Of a stretch of DNA of 64,000 nt, positions 49,400 to 57,658 are shown piece after piece; positions within the stretch are counted from its first letter, which is position 1; each line of letters starts with the position of its first letter. Location of the stretch: NCBI RefSeq assembly GCF_030216305.1, contig NZ_JASOKT010000008.1, forward strand, positions 1-64,000, given 5' to 3'. The translations under genes and the position numbers were made by a program. The DNA is from Actinotignum timonense (GTDB lineage: Bacteria; Actinomycetota; Actinomycetes; Actinomycetales; Actinomycetaceae). The notes under the pieces were generated by a model that ran no database searches, was not told the DNA's origin, and was given only the letters and a program-made list of their open reading frames with translations.

Positions 49400-49726
49400 C
49401 TAATCCTCCTTAAACAAGGTATTCCACATACCACGGAAACGTCGAGGTCGGATAATCACCCTGCGGAACAAATACTTAGTTCGCTTCATTGCTTCCAATC
49501 GTGCAGCAATAGGTCGATTAGGGAGGTACTGATATTCCTCAACTTCACCGGTCTGCTTGTTCACGAGAAAACCGGGACGCCCCTTTATTGTCTCATATTT
49601 AGGGAATACAATAGGACAATAATACTCGTCGTCTTCCAACCACCCACGAGAATAAATCGTATATCTCGGGTAATACTTACGCAGACGCTCAGCGGCGAGG
49701 CGTACCGCTTCCTTCCCCGTAATCAC
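49400..49726 (-). CDS. Small paralogous protein A of the tandem array
   Basis: 108 residues from GTG 49726, with GGGGAGG 9 nt upstream. The longer frame upstream is not like the other copies. Same plan: VITGKEAVRLAAERLRK, RGWLEDDEYYCP, GFLVNKQTGEVEEYQYLP, IAARLEAMKRTK, RVIIRP, and the tail RFRGMWNTLFKED shared with copy C. First gene of the array; a TATATCC stretch about 120 bp upstream may be promoter material. Confidence 0.78.
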   Translation of the reverse strand: MITGKEAVRLAAERLRKYYPRYTIYSRGWLEDDEYYCPIVFPKYETIKGRPGFLVNKQTGEVEEYQYLPNRPIAARLEAMKRTKYLFRRVIIRPRRFRGMWNTLFKED

Positions 49727-49906
49727 GTCCCTCATCCTCCCCAAACAAGGTATGCCACACGAGATCCGTCGGCTCACAACCAGCCAAACCAAACGCCTAG
49801 ACAGAACCGGGATCCGCACCTTCATTTTGCTCCACTATATCCGGATTCAGCCCCGGTGTGAGGAGTGATGAGCGGTTTGCTTCGTTCACCGAACTATTTA
49901 CGAAAT

Positions 49907-51046
49907 TCAGTTGTCTGCCGCAGCCCCACGCCGCGCATACGCCTCAAGATCAACGCCGCGCAGCCGGGCCCGTTCGGCCAGCTCCCCGGTAATAAGCACC
50001 TGGCAGTGCCGCGCCGCACTGACCGTCTGCGCACCCAGTAGCGCCAGCAGCGCACGCACCTGATCCCGCCAGGAACGCAAACCGGCCACAGCTGCTTCCT
50101 CACCCTGAACCGCCAGCTCAAGGAATTGGCGAGCCACGCCGGCCGCACGCGCCCCCAAAATAAGCGAACGGACAACATCCAAAGGGGTGCGCACCCCGCC
50201 CGAAGCCAGCAGGTCAAGCCCGCTTCCTGCCTCCGCCTCAATCAGGCACAGCGCAGCAGACTGCCCGAACCCAGCCAAATACGAGTATTCACCCGCTTCC
50301 CGCCGAGAGTTTTCAATGCGGGCGAAATCCGTACCGCCCACTCCCCCGACGTCGACCACCTGCACCCCAAGATCCGCGAGCACACGCTGCGTTTCCCGCG
50401 AAATCCCGAATCCCACTTCTTTGACGATCACCGGCACGCCGGCCTGCGCCACAATCTCCTCCACCGAGGCGCGCCAGCCGGAAAACTCCCGCTCGCCTTC
50501 CGGCATAACAATTTCTTGCCCGGCATTGAGATGTAGCTGGAGGGCATCCGCGCCCACAAGCTCCACCACGCGCCGAGCATCCGCACCGCTGCGCCCCACC
50601 CCAATATTGCCCATGACGAAGCCGCGCGGATTTTCTTCCCGAATCACGGTAAAAGACGAAGCCGTAGCCGGATCATCAAGGGCCACCGAGGCCGATCCGC
50701 TCGCCATCGGCACGCCCACTTCCCGCGCCGCGATCGCCAGCACCCGGTTAATACGCCCGGTCGCTTCCGTCCCGCCGGTCATTCCGTTGATATAGAAAGG
50801 CACCGGCCACGTGAAGGGCCCGACCTGCGTGGACAGGTCCACCGCGGCGACGTCGCACGCGCCAAGCGCGTGATGAATCGGCGCCACGCAATCAAAATCA
50901 TTACGGTGGATCTCCTGAGCCCGCGCGAGGGCCACATGCTCATCCTTGCGCGCCGCCCGGAAAGTATCCTGCTGCGCACTGGCTCCATCGCCCATACCGC
51001 GCGAAGCGCTAGCCCCAGCCGCGCCGGCCGCATACGCCGCGCTCAT
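49907..51046 (-). CDS. fni: Isopentenyl-diphosphate delta-isomerase, type 2 (FMN)
   Basis: Interconverts IPP and DMAPP using reduced FMN; the last step of the pathway. 379 residues from ATG 51046, overlapping the phosphomevalonate kinase stop as ATGA. The first 35 residues are a low-complexity Ala/Gly leader before the core (RKDEHVALA). Core motifs: YINGMTGG, MASGSASVAL, LHLNAGQEIVMPEGER, VIVKEVGFGIS, DVGGVGGTDFA and ASGGVRTPLDVV, the FMN phosphate site. Last gene of the mvk-mvaD-mvaK2-fni operon. Confidence 0.95.
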   Translation of the reverse strand: MSAAYAAGAAGASASRGMGDGASAQQDTFRAARKDEHVALARAQEIHRNDFDCVAPIHHALGACDVAAVDLSTQVGPFTWPVPFYINGMTGGTEATGRINRVLAIAAREVGVPMASGSASVALDDPATASSFTVIREENPRGFVMGNIGVGRSGADARRVVELVGADALQLHLNAGQEIVMPEGEREFSGWRASVEEIVAQAGVPVIVKEVGFGISRETQRVLADLGVQVVDVGGVGGTDFARIENSRREAGEYSYLAGFGQSAALCLIEAEAGSGLDLLASGGVRTPLDVVRSLILGARAAGVARQFLELAVQGEEAAVAGLRSWRDQVRALLALLGAQTVSAARHCQVLITGELAERARLRGVDLEAYARRGAAADN

Positions 51047-52146
51047 CCTTCCACCACCGCCAGGTTCAGCGGTTCGACGCCGCCCGCGCGCCAACCCCGA
51101 TATACCGCGTCTTTATCCACATCGCTTCCCACCAGGGCGATCCCGCAGTCACCCCCGCCAGCTCCGGATGATTTGGCAGCTCCCCCCAGCCCGGCGGCGA
51201 CGTCGCATAAATGAGTCAGGCGCTCGGTTTCGATGGTGATACCCGAGCTGGCGCCCAGCTGGCGCAGGAGCCGGCGCGCGGCGGTGATCTCCGCGCCGAT
51301 GCGTCCACCGGTGCGCAATTGGGTGGCCAGGCGTTCCACGACGTCCTCGTATTCGTCCAGGAATCCGGGGAAATAGGCGCCGCGCGAGCGGGCCTGCACC
51401 CCGGAAACCAGGTGCTCGGTGGAAGCGGGCAGGCCCGTCCAGCCCACCAGGAGTTCTTCACGGGCGGGAGCGGGCAGTGATTCCACCGCCCACGGATCCC
51501 AGGCCGGGGCACTCAGAGTCTCGGTCACGCTGTGGTTGCGCGCGTATTCGCTCAAGCCCGCGCGGTCCGGGGAGCGGTAGTAGACCCAGCCTCGGTAGGT
51601 GGAAGCAGCAATATCCCCGCCCGAAGCGCGCGGAGCCCGCTCCAGAACGGAAAGCAGCGCAACCTTGTAGCGTTCCTCCAGGGTGAGTTTGAGATCGTAA
51701 AAACGATTGAGCACATCCACAATGGCCACCGTCACCGCGGCCGAAGAGCCCAAGCCGTATTTACGGCCATCTTCTTCCACCAGGCCGGAGGTGATATCGA
51801 GGTTATAGTGGCGGGCCTCCAGACCGCATTCGCTGCGCAACGCTTCCACGGTGCGGATGGCGTTGGCAGCGTAATCGGAGCCGATATCATCAAAAACGGG
51901 CAGCGCATTTTCGTGGCGCCAGTAGAGCGGTGCGAAACCGTTGCCGTGCGAACGCACCAGGCCAGAGCCTTCTGCAGGGGTGAGGACCACGTCAATAAAA
52001 CGGTTCACCGCAATAAGGATCGCCGGCCGACCGGCTTCCACCACGGCGTACTCCCCCGCGATGTAGAGCTTGCCCGGCGCATTGGCGTGGATGCGCGCGG
52101 AGGCCTGCTCTGTATCTGCTTCGCTCAAGCTATCTGCTTCGCTCAC
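51043..52146 (-). CDS. mvaK2: Phosphomevalonate kinase
   Basis: GHMP-family kinase of 367 residues that phosphorylates mevalonate 5-phosphate. Motifs: NAPGKLYIAGEYAVVE near the N-terminus, the ATP-loop YGLGSSAAVTVA, and SSGAGGGDCGIAL near the C-terminus. Start GTG overlaps the mvaD stop (GTGA) with GGGAGG upstream. The N-terminal SEADSLSEAD comes from an 18-bp tandem duplication (about 52107-52142). Coupled tightly to its neighbours. Confidence 0.95.
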   Translation of the reverse strand: MSEADSLSEADTEQASARIHANAPGKLYIAGEYAVVEAGRPAILIAVNRFIDVVLTPAEGSGLVRSHGNGFAPLYWRHENALPVFDDIGSDYAANAIRTVEALRSECGLEARHYNLDITSGLVEEDGRKYGLGSSAAVTVAIVDVLNRFYDLKLTLEERYKVALLSVLERAPRASGGDIAASTYRGWVYYRSPDRAGLSEYARNHSVTETLSAPAWDPWAVESLPAPAREELLVGWTGLPASTEHLVSGVQARSRGAYFPGFLDEYEDVVERLATQLRTGGRIGAEITAARRLLRQLGASSGITIETERLTHLCDVAAGLGGAAKSSGAGGGDCGIALVGSDVDKDAVYRGWRAGGVEPLNLAVVEG

Positions 52147-53117
52147 AGCACCTCCCGGTGTGACTCCGGTTCCGCTACAAGGTAAGCACCGTTCCCCGCG
52201 TGAGCAATGTTTACTTCGCCGAGGGCTTCGGCGTGGCGTGCCACTTCGGCGGCCAGCTCGGGGCGGGTCAGGAGTACCACATTCGGGCCGGCATCCGCGG
52301 TGGCATACACATCCAGTCCCACTCCGCGCAGGGTACGGGCCAGCTCAAAAACGCGCCAGGATGCGGACGTCAGGTAATGAATGGGCGGTTCGGAGCTCAT
52401 AATCAGGGCGTGCATGCGCAGCGCGGATAGCTCGGTGAGCTCGCCGATGCGCTGCATATCCCCCGCCTTGCAGGCTTCCACCATCTGCGCGGCCATCTCG
52501 CGAGTGGATTCCACCCAGCCGCGGTAATACGGCGAGGTAGCGCGGGTGGTGACCATCGCTTCCCGGGAAGTAATTTTCTTGTGAGCAGTGTTTAATACCA
52601 CCGAGACCATGGCCAGCGGCGGGGCCGGGATTTCTTCAGCGAAAGATTCTTCATCCGTGCCGGCATGCCAGAGCGCCACCCCGCTAATAACCGAACGCGA
52701 AGCCGATCCCGAACCACGCCGAGCCAGGCGAGAGAGGTGAGCGGTGTTCACATCCATCCCATATTCGGTGGTGGCCGCGAGCGCCAAGGCCGCGAATCCG
52801 GAAGCCGAGGAGGCCATCCCGGCGCCGGTCGGAGCTTCGTTATCGCTGATGACCAGCAGTTTTTCGCTGCGCCCGGCCTGTGCGCGAATAACATCGAGCA
52901 CCCGCTCTACCCGGCTAAGCGCCTTTTCGCTCGCTTCTTGGCCGTTGAGGATGAGTCGGTCACGCTGGGCGGTGGGGGCGAGGCGGGCTGTCGTCGTCGT
53001 CGGAAAAATATCGAGGGTGAGGGAAACGGAAGGTGCGGCGGGAAGCATGAGCTCGTCATCCGCTTTCCCCCAGTATTTGATGAGGGCGATATTCGGGTGG
53101 GCGCGCGCGGTGCTCAT
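52143..53117 (-). CDS. mvaD: Diphosphomevalonate decarboxylase
   Basis: ATP-dependent decarboxylation of diphosphomevalonate to IPP. 324 residues from ATG 53117 (ATGA overlap with the kinase stop). Motifs: HPNIALIKYWGKAD at the N-terminus, PTGAGMASSASGFAAL (ATP loop), RRGSGSASRS, and the late ADAGPNVVLL loop. The coding sequence carries four copies of the 15-bp near-palindrome, at 52182, 52200, 52581 and 52737. Those at 52200, 52581 and 52737 translate as VNIAH, LNTAH and VNTAH, while typical homologues differ at these places. The tail after VVLLTRPE is longer than usual. Confidence 0.95.
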   Translation of the reverse strand: MSTARAHPNIALIKYWGKADDELMLPAAPSVSLTLDIFPTTTTARLAPTAQRDRLILNGQEASEKALSRVERVLDVIRAQAGRSEKLLVISDNEAPTGAGMASSASGFAALALAATTEYGMDVNTAHLSRLARRGSGSASRSVISGVALWHAGTDEESFAEEIPAPPLAMVSVVLNTAHKKITSREAMVTTRATSPYYRGWVESTREMAAQMVEACKAGDMQRIGELTELSALRMHALIMSSEPPIHYLTSASWRVFELARTLRGVGLDVYATADAGPNVVLLTRPELAAEVARHAEALGEVNIAHAGNGAYLVAEPESHREVL

Positions 53118-54094
53118 TTGCTGGCCTCCACCCAGGTGGACCAGGCGTTTGCCGCGCCCGCAGCGCTCAGCGCCGCGGCGATGTCTTTCGCGTGAGCACT
53201 GTTCTCCGCCAGGGCGATAACGCAACCGCCAATCCCACCGCCGGTCATCTTCGCGCCGAGCGCCCCGGCGCCGTGAGCAGCGTTTACCATCGTGTCCAGT
53301 TCCGGGGAGGAGACGCCGAGCTGCGCGAGCGTGGCGTGGGCGCGCCACATATTCTCCCCCATGCTCGCCCAGTCCCCCGTTGCGAGCTGCATTTCCGCGT
53401 CCGCCGCGTATCCGGCCAGGCGCGCGACCAGGGCCTCCACTTTCGCCGGGAACTTTTCGCGCAGCTCACGCACCGAACCGACGGCCTGCCGGGTAGCGCC
53501 GGGCACCCCCGAATCACCGATAACCACGTGGAGGGGGCGCGCCACGATGAGGGGCGTGACGTCCGGGCGCTGGAATTTAATAACAGTATCGGCGACGACG
53601 CCGTGGGCATCCATCCCGGAGGGGCGCCCGTGGGCCACTCGTTCGGCTACCTGGATGAGGAGGAAACGCTCGGCGGGCGAGAGGCGCACTCCCGCGGCGT
53701 CGGCAATAGCCGAAACGATAGCGGCAGCGACCGCGGCCGAGGAACCGAGCCCGCGTTCATAAGGAATATCGGAATAAATGGTGACGTGGGCGGAGCTGCC
53801 CGGGGCCACGAAATCGAGGCCGGCGTCAATAGCGGCAACCACGGGGCTCAGGCGCTCCGGGGCAGTGGCGGCCGGGCCGCGATAAAGTTCGGAACTGATG
53901 GTTGATTCGCCGGTGGTTATGGTGGCGTTGGCGATGACGGGAAGTACGTGGACGGGCAGGGAGATGGCCGGGGCGCCGTAGACCACGGCATGTTCGCCGA
54001 ATAGGATCGCCTTGCCGTGCGCGCGGCCGACCCCGATGCGTACCTTGGGGATACGGGTTTGGGTATCGAACGCGAAGGATTGCGATTGGCTCAA
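53114..54094 (-). CDS. mvk: Mevalonate kinase
   Basis: GHMP-family kinase of 326 residues and first gene of the lower mevalonate operon. Motifs: AHGKAILFGEHAVVYG, PYERGLGSSAAVAAA (ATP loop), PSGMDAHGV with the catalytic Asp, and KMTGGGIGGCVIAL. The start is TTG 54094, with AAGGAG 8 nt upstream and no better codon nearby. Two copies of the 15-bp near-palindrome lie in the gene, at 53192 and 53273, translated as ENSAH and VNAAH. TACCAT about 90 bp upstream may be its -10 box. Confidence 0.95.
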   Translation of the reverse strand: MSQSQSFAFDTQTRIPKVRIGVGRAHGKAILFGEHAVVYGAPAISLPVHVLPVIANATITTGESTISSELYRGPAATAPERLSPVVAAIDAGLDFVAPGSSAHVTIYSDIPYERGLGSSAAVAAAIVSAIADAAGVRLSPAERFLLIQVAERVAHGRPSGMDAHGVVADTVIKFQRPDVTPLIVARPLHVVIGDSGVPGATRQAVGSVRELREKFPAKVEALVARLAGYAADAEMQLATGDWASMGENMWRAHATLAQLGVSSPELDTMVNAAHGAGALGAKMTGGGIGGCVIALAENSAHAKDIAAALSAAGAANAWSTWVEASK

Positions 54095-54341
54095 CTGTGC
54101 GGCTCCTTGTCACGGCCGCGAGCGGCCTACCTGTACTTGCCCTGGCTGCGCGGGGCACGGCTCCGCGCTGGTCATTCCCCTATGGTACCGAGAATTTGAG
54201 TGCGTGACGGTGAGGATAGCGCGCGCCACGTTATGCCGATGGCGTTGACCCCGCCTCAAGCACAACCTGCCGCGCACAAAACTCACGCCGCGGGCGAAAT
54301 GGTTCACCAGATACGAGGGGCACAGCCGGGAGCCGCAACCT

Positions 54342-54566
54342 TCATCTATCCCGTTGATTATGCGATTTCCCGCGCCGCTCCTCAGCCCGCCCCAGCCAGG
54401 CGAAACACCCGATGCCAAGGAACCACAGCGGGAGGGTGTAGAGGATGTAGCGGGAGCCATTATCGAAGAAGAACAGCACAAAATCCGCGATGCTCGCGAG
54501 CGCGATGGCAAGGATTCCCACCCAGGTCAGTACGCCGCCGCGATCTTTCTTTTTGCGCTTAGTCAC
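54342..54566 (-). CDS. Small two-helix membrane protein
   Basis: 74 residues from GTG 54566, with AGAGGAGCC upstream. A basic N-terminus (MTKRKKKDR) is followed by two hydrophobic helices (about 13-33 and 39-58) and a charged tail. The topology by the positive-inside rule is both ends in the cytoplasm. Similar tiny proteins of unknown function are common in actinobacteria. It stands alone between the mevalonate kinase gene and tRNA-His, facing the kinase operon's direction. Function unknown. Confidence 0.7.
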   Translation of the reverse strand: MTKRKKKDRGGVLTWVGILAIALASIADFVLFFFDNGSRYILYTLPLWFLGIGCFAWLGRAEERRGKSHNQRDR

Positions 54567-54664
54567 GAAGGCTCCTCTCTCCGCAGATAGGGCTTACAGG
54601 TAGCCGCCAGAAACGGCATCGAGCCGATAGGCCGGCACCGTCATCCCCTACCAGCGATACAACT

Positions 54665-54710
54665 CAGGCTCGTTTCGCCTGCTTGCTTCCAAACATTCAA
54701 AACGAGCCTG
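54665..54710 (-). terminator. Hairpin terminator downstream of tRNA-His
   Basis: CAGGCTCGTTT (54665-54675) and AAACGAGCCTG (54700-54710) form an 11-bp perfect stem, 8 nt after the tRNA 3' end on the minus strand. Confidence 0.7.
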
Positions 54711-54718
54711 AACTCTGG

Positions 54719-54792
54719 GGTGGCCAACGGGGCTTGAACCCGCGACCTCCTGGACCACAACCAGGTGCTCTGCCAGCTGAGCTATGGCCACC
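54719..54792 (-). tRNA. tRNA-His (anticodon GTG)
   Basis: Cloverleaf on the minus strand: acceptor GTGGCCA/TGGCCAC, plus the extra G(-1) at 54792 facing C73, as expected for tRNA-His; D arm GCTCAGCTGGCAGAGC; anticodon loop TTGTGGT; T arm GGGTTCAAGCCC. CCA is not encoded. Confidence 0.96.
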
Positions 54793-54904
54793 ATTTCGGC
54801 AAAAGAACGCCGATAAACAACTATAGCCGGTCACCGCGCGCAAAGACAATTCAGCAGCGGTGATAGCGGCCACGTTGTGAGCCAGATCGGCGCACCGCCC
54901 AGCT

Positions 54905-54917
54905 GCGCCGTCGTACC
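54905..54917 (-). repeat. Dispersed intergenic motif copies (GCGCCGTCGTACC, and a variant at about 54950)
   Basis: Two variants of the scattered motif lie 45 bp apart in the gap between tRNA-His and the ATP-grasp gene. Confidence 0.45.
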
Positions 54918-54972
54918 TCAGTCGCGTTTATGCGCGGGAGCGGAAGCTGCGCCGTCGTGCTATTTAGTACCG

Positions 54973-55896
54973 CTACCAGGCGGTCCGCACCGCAATCGCG
55001 TCCGCGAAGCGGTTGAGGTGACTCTCATCCAGGGACAGATACAACGAGCCGTCGATAAGGGAAATCTCCATCACGTAAAACTCGTTGGGGTCCCCCGGCG
55101 CGGCCGGCACAATGTCCACGCGGTTGAAGAGCAGCAGGTGGTCGCGCCCGGTGTGTTCGCGGATGAGCCCGTGCAGCACATTGCGAACCCGCTCACCCCA
55201 GCGCCATTCCGATTCACGCGCCTCTGAAACAGACACGACTTCTTCTTGGATTTGATCCGCGCTGCGGAAACGCGGATGGAGCAGCGGCGCCTTTTCCACC
55301 CGATACGAGGCCAGGCCGTTGAGGAAGATCAGCGACACCTCACCGGTACGGTCGATATTTTCCAAATAGCGCTGCACCATGACGCTGCGGCCTTTGGCCA
55401 GCTCATGCTGCGCATGCAAAATAGCTTGGGAGCGCGAGGACGGATCGGTGGCGGTATAGCGCCCCGTGCCGCGCCCGCCCGAAGATACCGCGGGCTTGAC
55501 CACGAAATCTCCGTGCGCCGGGAACCGGGTATGGACCTGGTGTTTCGTCAGGTTTTCCTCCGGTTCCAGCCAGGTGGTGGGAATGGTTGGCAAACCCGCC
55601 GCTTCCAATTCCCGCAGGTAATGCTTATCAGAATTCCACGCCATAATATCCGCGTGGTTGAGAATCCGCGGCACGGAGCGAGCCCAGGAAATAAAAGCCT
55701 GCGTATCACGCCCGTAATCACGAACTGAGCGGACAACGACAACTCCGGCGTTGTTCCAGTCGTAATCGGGATCGTTCCACGCTACAACGCGCGGTTCGAT
55801 ATGGCGCTCACGCAGGGCATCGGGCAGGCCGGCCTCGTCCACGTCGAGGTTCGGTAAGTCTTTGCTCGTAGCAAGAGTAACAATGGGATCAGACAC
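54973..55896 (-). CDS. ATP-grasp domain protein
   Basis: Protein of 307 residues with an ATP-grasp fold, related in layout to RimK/DcsG-type ligases: an N-terminal pre-ATP domain (about 1-95), ATP-binding Lys in DFVVKPAVSSGGRGTGRY, and metal-binding Asp/Glu in FNRVDIVPA and YVMEISLIDGSLYL. Such enzymes join a carboxylate to an amine or thiol using ATP; the substrate is unknown and no partner gene is adjacent. Leaderless GTG start: TAGAGT, then 6 nt. Its promoter is back-to-back with that of the YidE-type transporter gene. Confidence 0.85.
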   Translation of the reverse strand: MSDPIVTLATSKDLPNLDVDEAGLPDALRERHIEPRVVAWNDPDYDWNNAGVVVVRSVRDYGRDTQAFISWARSVPRILNHADIMAWNSDKHYLRELEAAGLPTIPTTWLEPEENLTKHQVHTRFPAHGDFVVKPAVSSGGRGTGRYTATDPSSRSQAILHAQHELAKGRSVMVQRYLENIDRTGEVSLIFLNGLASYRVEKAPLLHPRFRSADQIQEEVVSVSEARESEWRWGERVRNVLHGLIREHTGRDHLLLFNRVDIVPAAPGDPNEFYVMEISLIDGSLYLSLDESHLNRFADAIAVRTAW

Positions 55897-55927
55897 ACTC
55901 TAACTCTACCCCGGCTAGTCTTATGGC
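55897..55927. promoter_or_regulatory. Compact divergent pair of leaderless promoters
   Basis: Only 31 bp separate two GTG starts. On the minus strand TAGAGT (55908-55903) lies 6 nt before GTG 55896. On the plus strand TAGTCT (55916-55921) lies 6 nt before GTG 55928. The -35 of each promoter must fall inside the other gene or its promoter. Confidence 0.65.
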
Positions 55928-57499
55928 GTGGCGATCCTCGACTCTTCCCCGTTACTAACAATTTTCGTTGTGGTGGCCCTCGGGTCACTTCTCGGTGCGA
56001 TTCCGCTGGGCCGGATACGTATCGGCGCAGCCGGCGCACTCTTTGTGGGTTTGGCCATGTCCGCACGCTTCCCCGAACTGGGTGCGGGAATGGACGTGGT
56101 GCAGTCCCTCGGGCTGGCACTTTTCGTCTACACGGTGGGCATCGCCTCAGGCGCGGCCTTTTTCGCGCAGCTGCGGCGCAACCTCTCCTTGCTCCTGGCC
56201 TCCGTGGTAGCGGTTTTCCTCGCCGCGGGCGCCGCCCTGGTAATGGGACTACTTTTCGGCATCGAACGGCCGTTTTTGGCGGGCCTTTTCACAGGTGCGA
56301 CGACGGCGGCACCGGCCCTCGCCACCGCCACCCGGCTCACGGAAGGCAGCACACAGCCCGCGATCGGATATGCCTTCGGGTATCCCCTGGCGGTCATAAT
56401 CGGCATTATTCTGGTCTCCCTCGTCGTGGGCCGCGCCTGGCCGGGGCTGCGCGATACCCCTTCGCTAGCCGGAACCCTGCTGGATCCGCGCACCATCACC
56501 GTGGAACACCCCATGAACCTGCGCGATATCCCCGAATGGGCCGACGGGCGCGTGCGCGTCTCCTACTTGCGGCGGGGCGGCCGGGTGCGAGTGGCGCTGC
56601 CCGGTGAAGATCTTGAGGTGGGGGACGACGTCGTTGTTGTTGGTCTGGCGGCGGATGTGGAGGCCGCCGCCGCGCACCTCGGGCATTTGCGCAGTGACCA
56701 CCTGGCCGATGATCGCAGCCACGTGGATTTCAACCGCCTGGTGGTCTCCAACCCGGATGTGGCGGCGCGCTCCATCGGGGAACTCAACCTGCCCGCCAAA
56801 TACGGCGCGGTGGTGACCCGGGTACGGCGCGGAGACCTGGAGCTGCTGGCCCGCGATGATTTCATTCTGGAGCCGGGCGACCGGGTAACCGTGGTGGCTC
56901 CGCGGGAACGCTGGGATGCCATCGCCGATCTATTTGGGGATTCCGAGCGTTCCATCTCGGAAATCGACGTGCTGAGTTTATCGGTGGGCATGGTGGCCGG
57001 GCTGCTCCTCGGTTTTGTGACTTTCCCACTGCCCGGGGGCCAGGCGTTCCAGTTGGGGACCGCGGCCGGGCCGCTCATCGCGGGGATGTTCTTGGGTGCG
57101 GCGCGGCGCACCGGGCCTTTTGTGTGGGCGATGCCGGAGGCAGCAAATTTGACGATGCGCCAGCTGGGCCTGACGCTGTTCTTAGCTGGTTTGGGACTGA
57201 CGGCCGGGCCGGGGTTCGGAAAGATCGTGACCTCTCCGCAGGCGGTGGGTGCGGCCGTGACCGTCTGCGTAATTACGCTGGTCTCCTGCGCGGCGTTGCT
57301 GGTGGCGGGCGCCTGGGTGCTCCGGCTTTCCGCCCCGCGAACCGCCGGGGCCGTCGCCGGTTTCCTGGGCCAGCCCGCGGTGCTGGATGCGGCTACGTCA
57401 CGGGTGGGCGACGAACGCATCGATAATGCTTACGCCACCCTCTTCGCTTTTTCGATTGTGGTAAAGATTTTCCTGGTGCCGGCGGTCCTGGTGCTCTAG
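55928..57499 (+). CDS. YidE/AspT-type transporter with two RCK_C domains
   Basis: Aspartate:alanine exchanger family protein of 523 residues. Membrane helices at the N-terminus (about 5-175) and C-terminus (about 345-523) flank a cytoplasmic pair of TrkA_C/RCK_C domains (about 185-335: GRVRVALPGEDLEVGDDVVVVG, then LEPGDRVTVVAPRERW). GATTAAPALATATRL and the C-terminal GFLGQPAVLDAATSRVGDERI are the paired transport repeats. The substrate may be an amino-acid pair or another organic anion. Leaderless GTG start. Confidence 0.9.
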   Translation: MAILDSSPLLTIFVVVALGSLLGAIPLGRIRIGAAGALFVGLAMSARFPELGAGMDVVQSLGLALFVYTVGIASGAAFFAQLRRNLSLLLASVVAVFLAAGAALVMGLLFGIERPFLAGLFTGATTAAPALATATRLTEGSTQPAIGYAFGYPLAVIIGIILVSLVVGRAWPGLRDTPSLAGTLLDPRTITVEHPMNLRDIPEWADGRVRVSYLRRGGRVRVALPGEDLEVGDDVVVVGLAADVEAAAAHLGHLRSDHLADDRSHVDFNRLVVSNPDVAARSIGELNLPAKYGAVVTRVRRGDLELLARDDFILEPGDRVTVVAPRERWDAIADLFGDSERSISEIDVLSLSVGMVAGLLLGFVTFPLPGGQAFQLGTAAGPLIAGMFLGAARRTGPFVWAMPEAANLTMRQLGLTLFLAGLGLTAGPGFGKIVTSPQAVGAAVTVCVITLVSCAALLVAGAWVLRLSAPRTAGAVAGFLGQPAVLDAATSRVGDERIDNAYATLFAFSIVVKIFLVPAVLVL

Positions 57500-57585
57500 C
57501 AACACCGAAGTGGGGCGGCGCGGCCGGCGCGGCCGGCGCGCGAACGTAAGCCGCGGCACGGAAGCGTGTGGGCGAGCCGGGCGGC

Positions 57586-57596
57586 GGCGTCGTACC
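57586..57596 (-). repeat. Dispersed intergenic motif, short copy (GGCGTCGTACC)
   Basis: Shortened form of the scattered motif, before the lipoprotein gene and next to a CGGCGCGGC tandem stretch (57513-57540). Confidence 0.4.
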
Positions 57597-57658
57597 GCGG
57601 CTAAAGTATGGACAGAAGAAACGAACAACAGGTGTGATAACGGGAAGCGAGGCGTGAG

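Noticed and set aside
52143..53348. Longer frame of mvaD with 77 extra N-terminal residues
   Set aside because: The extra part is Arg-rich antisense-like sequence overlapping the kinase gene in another frame; the start at 53117 gives the normal ATGA overlap.
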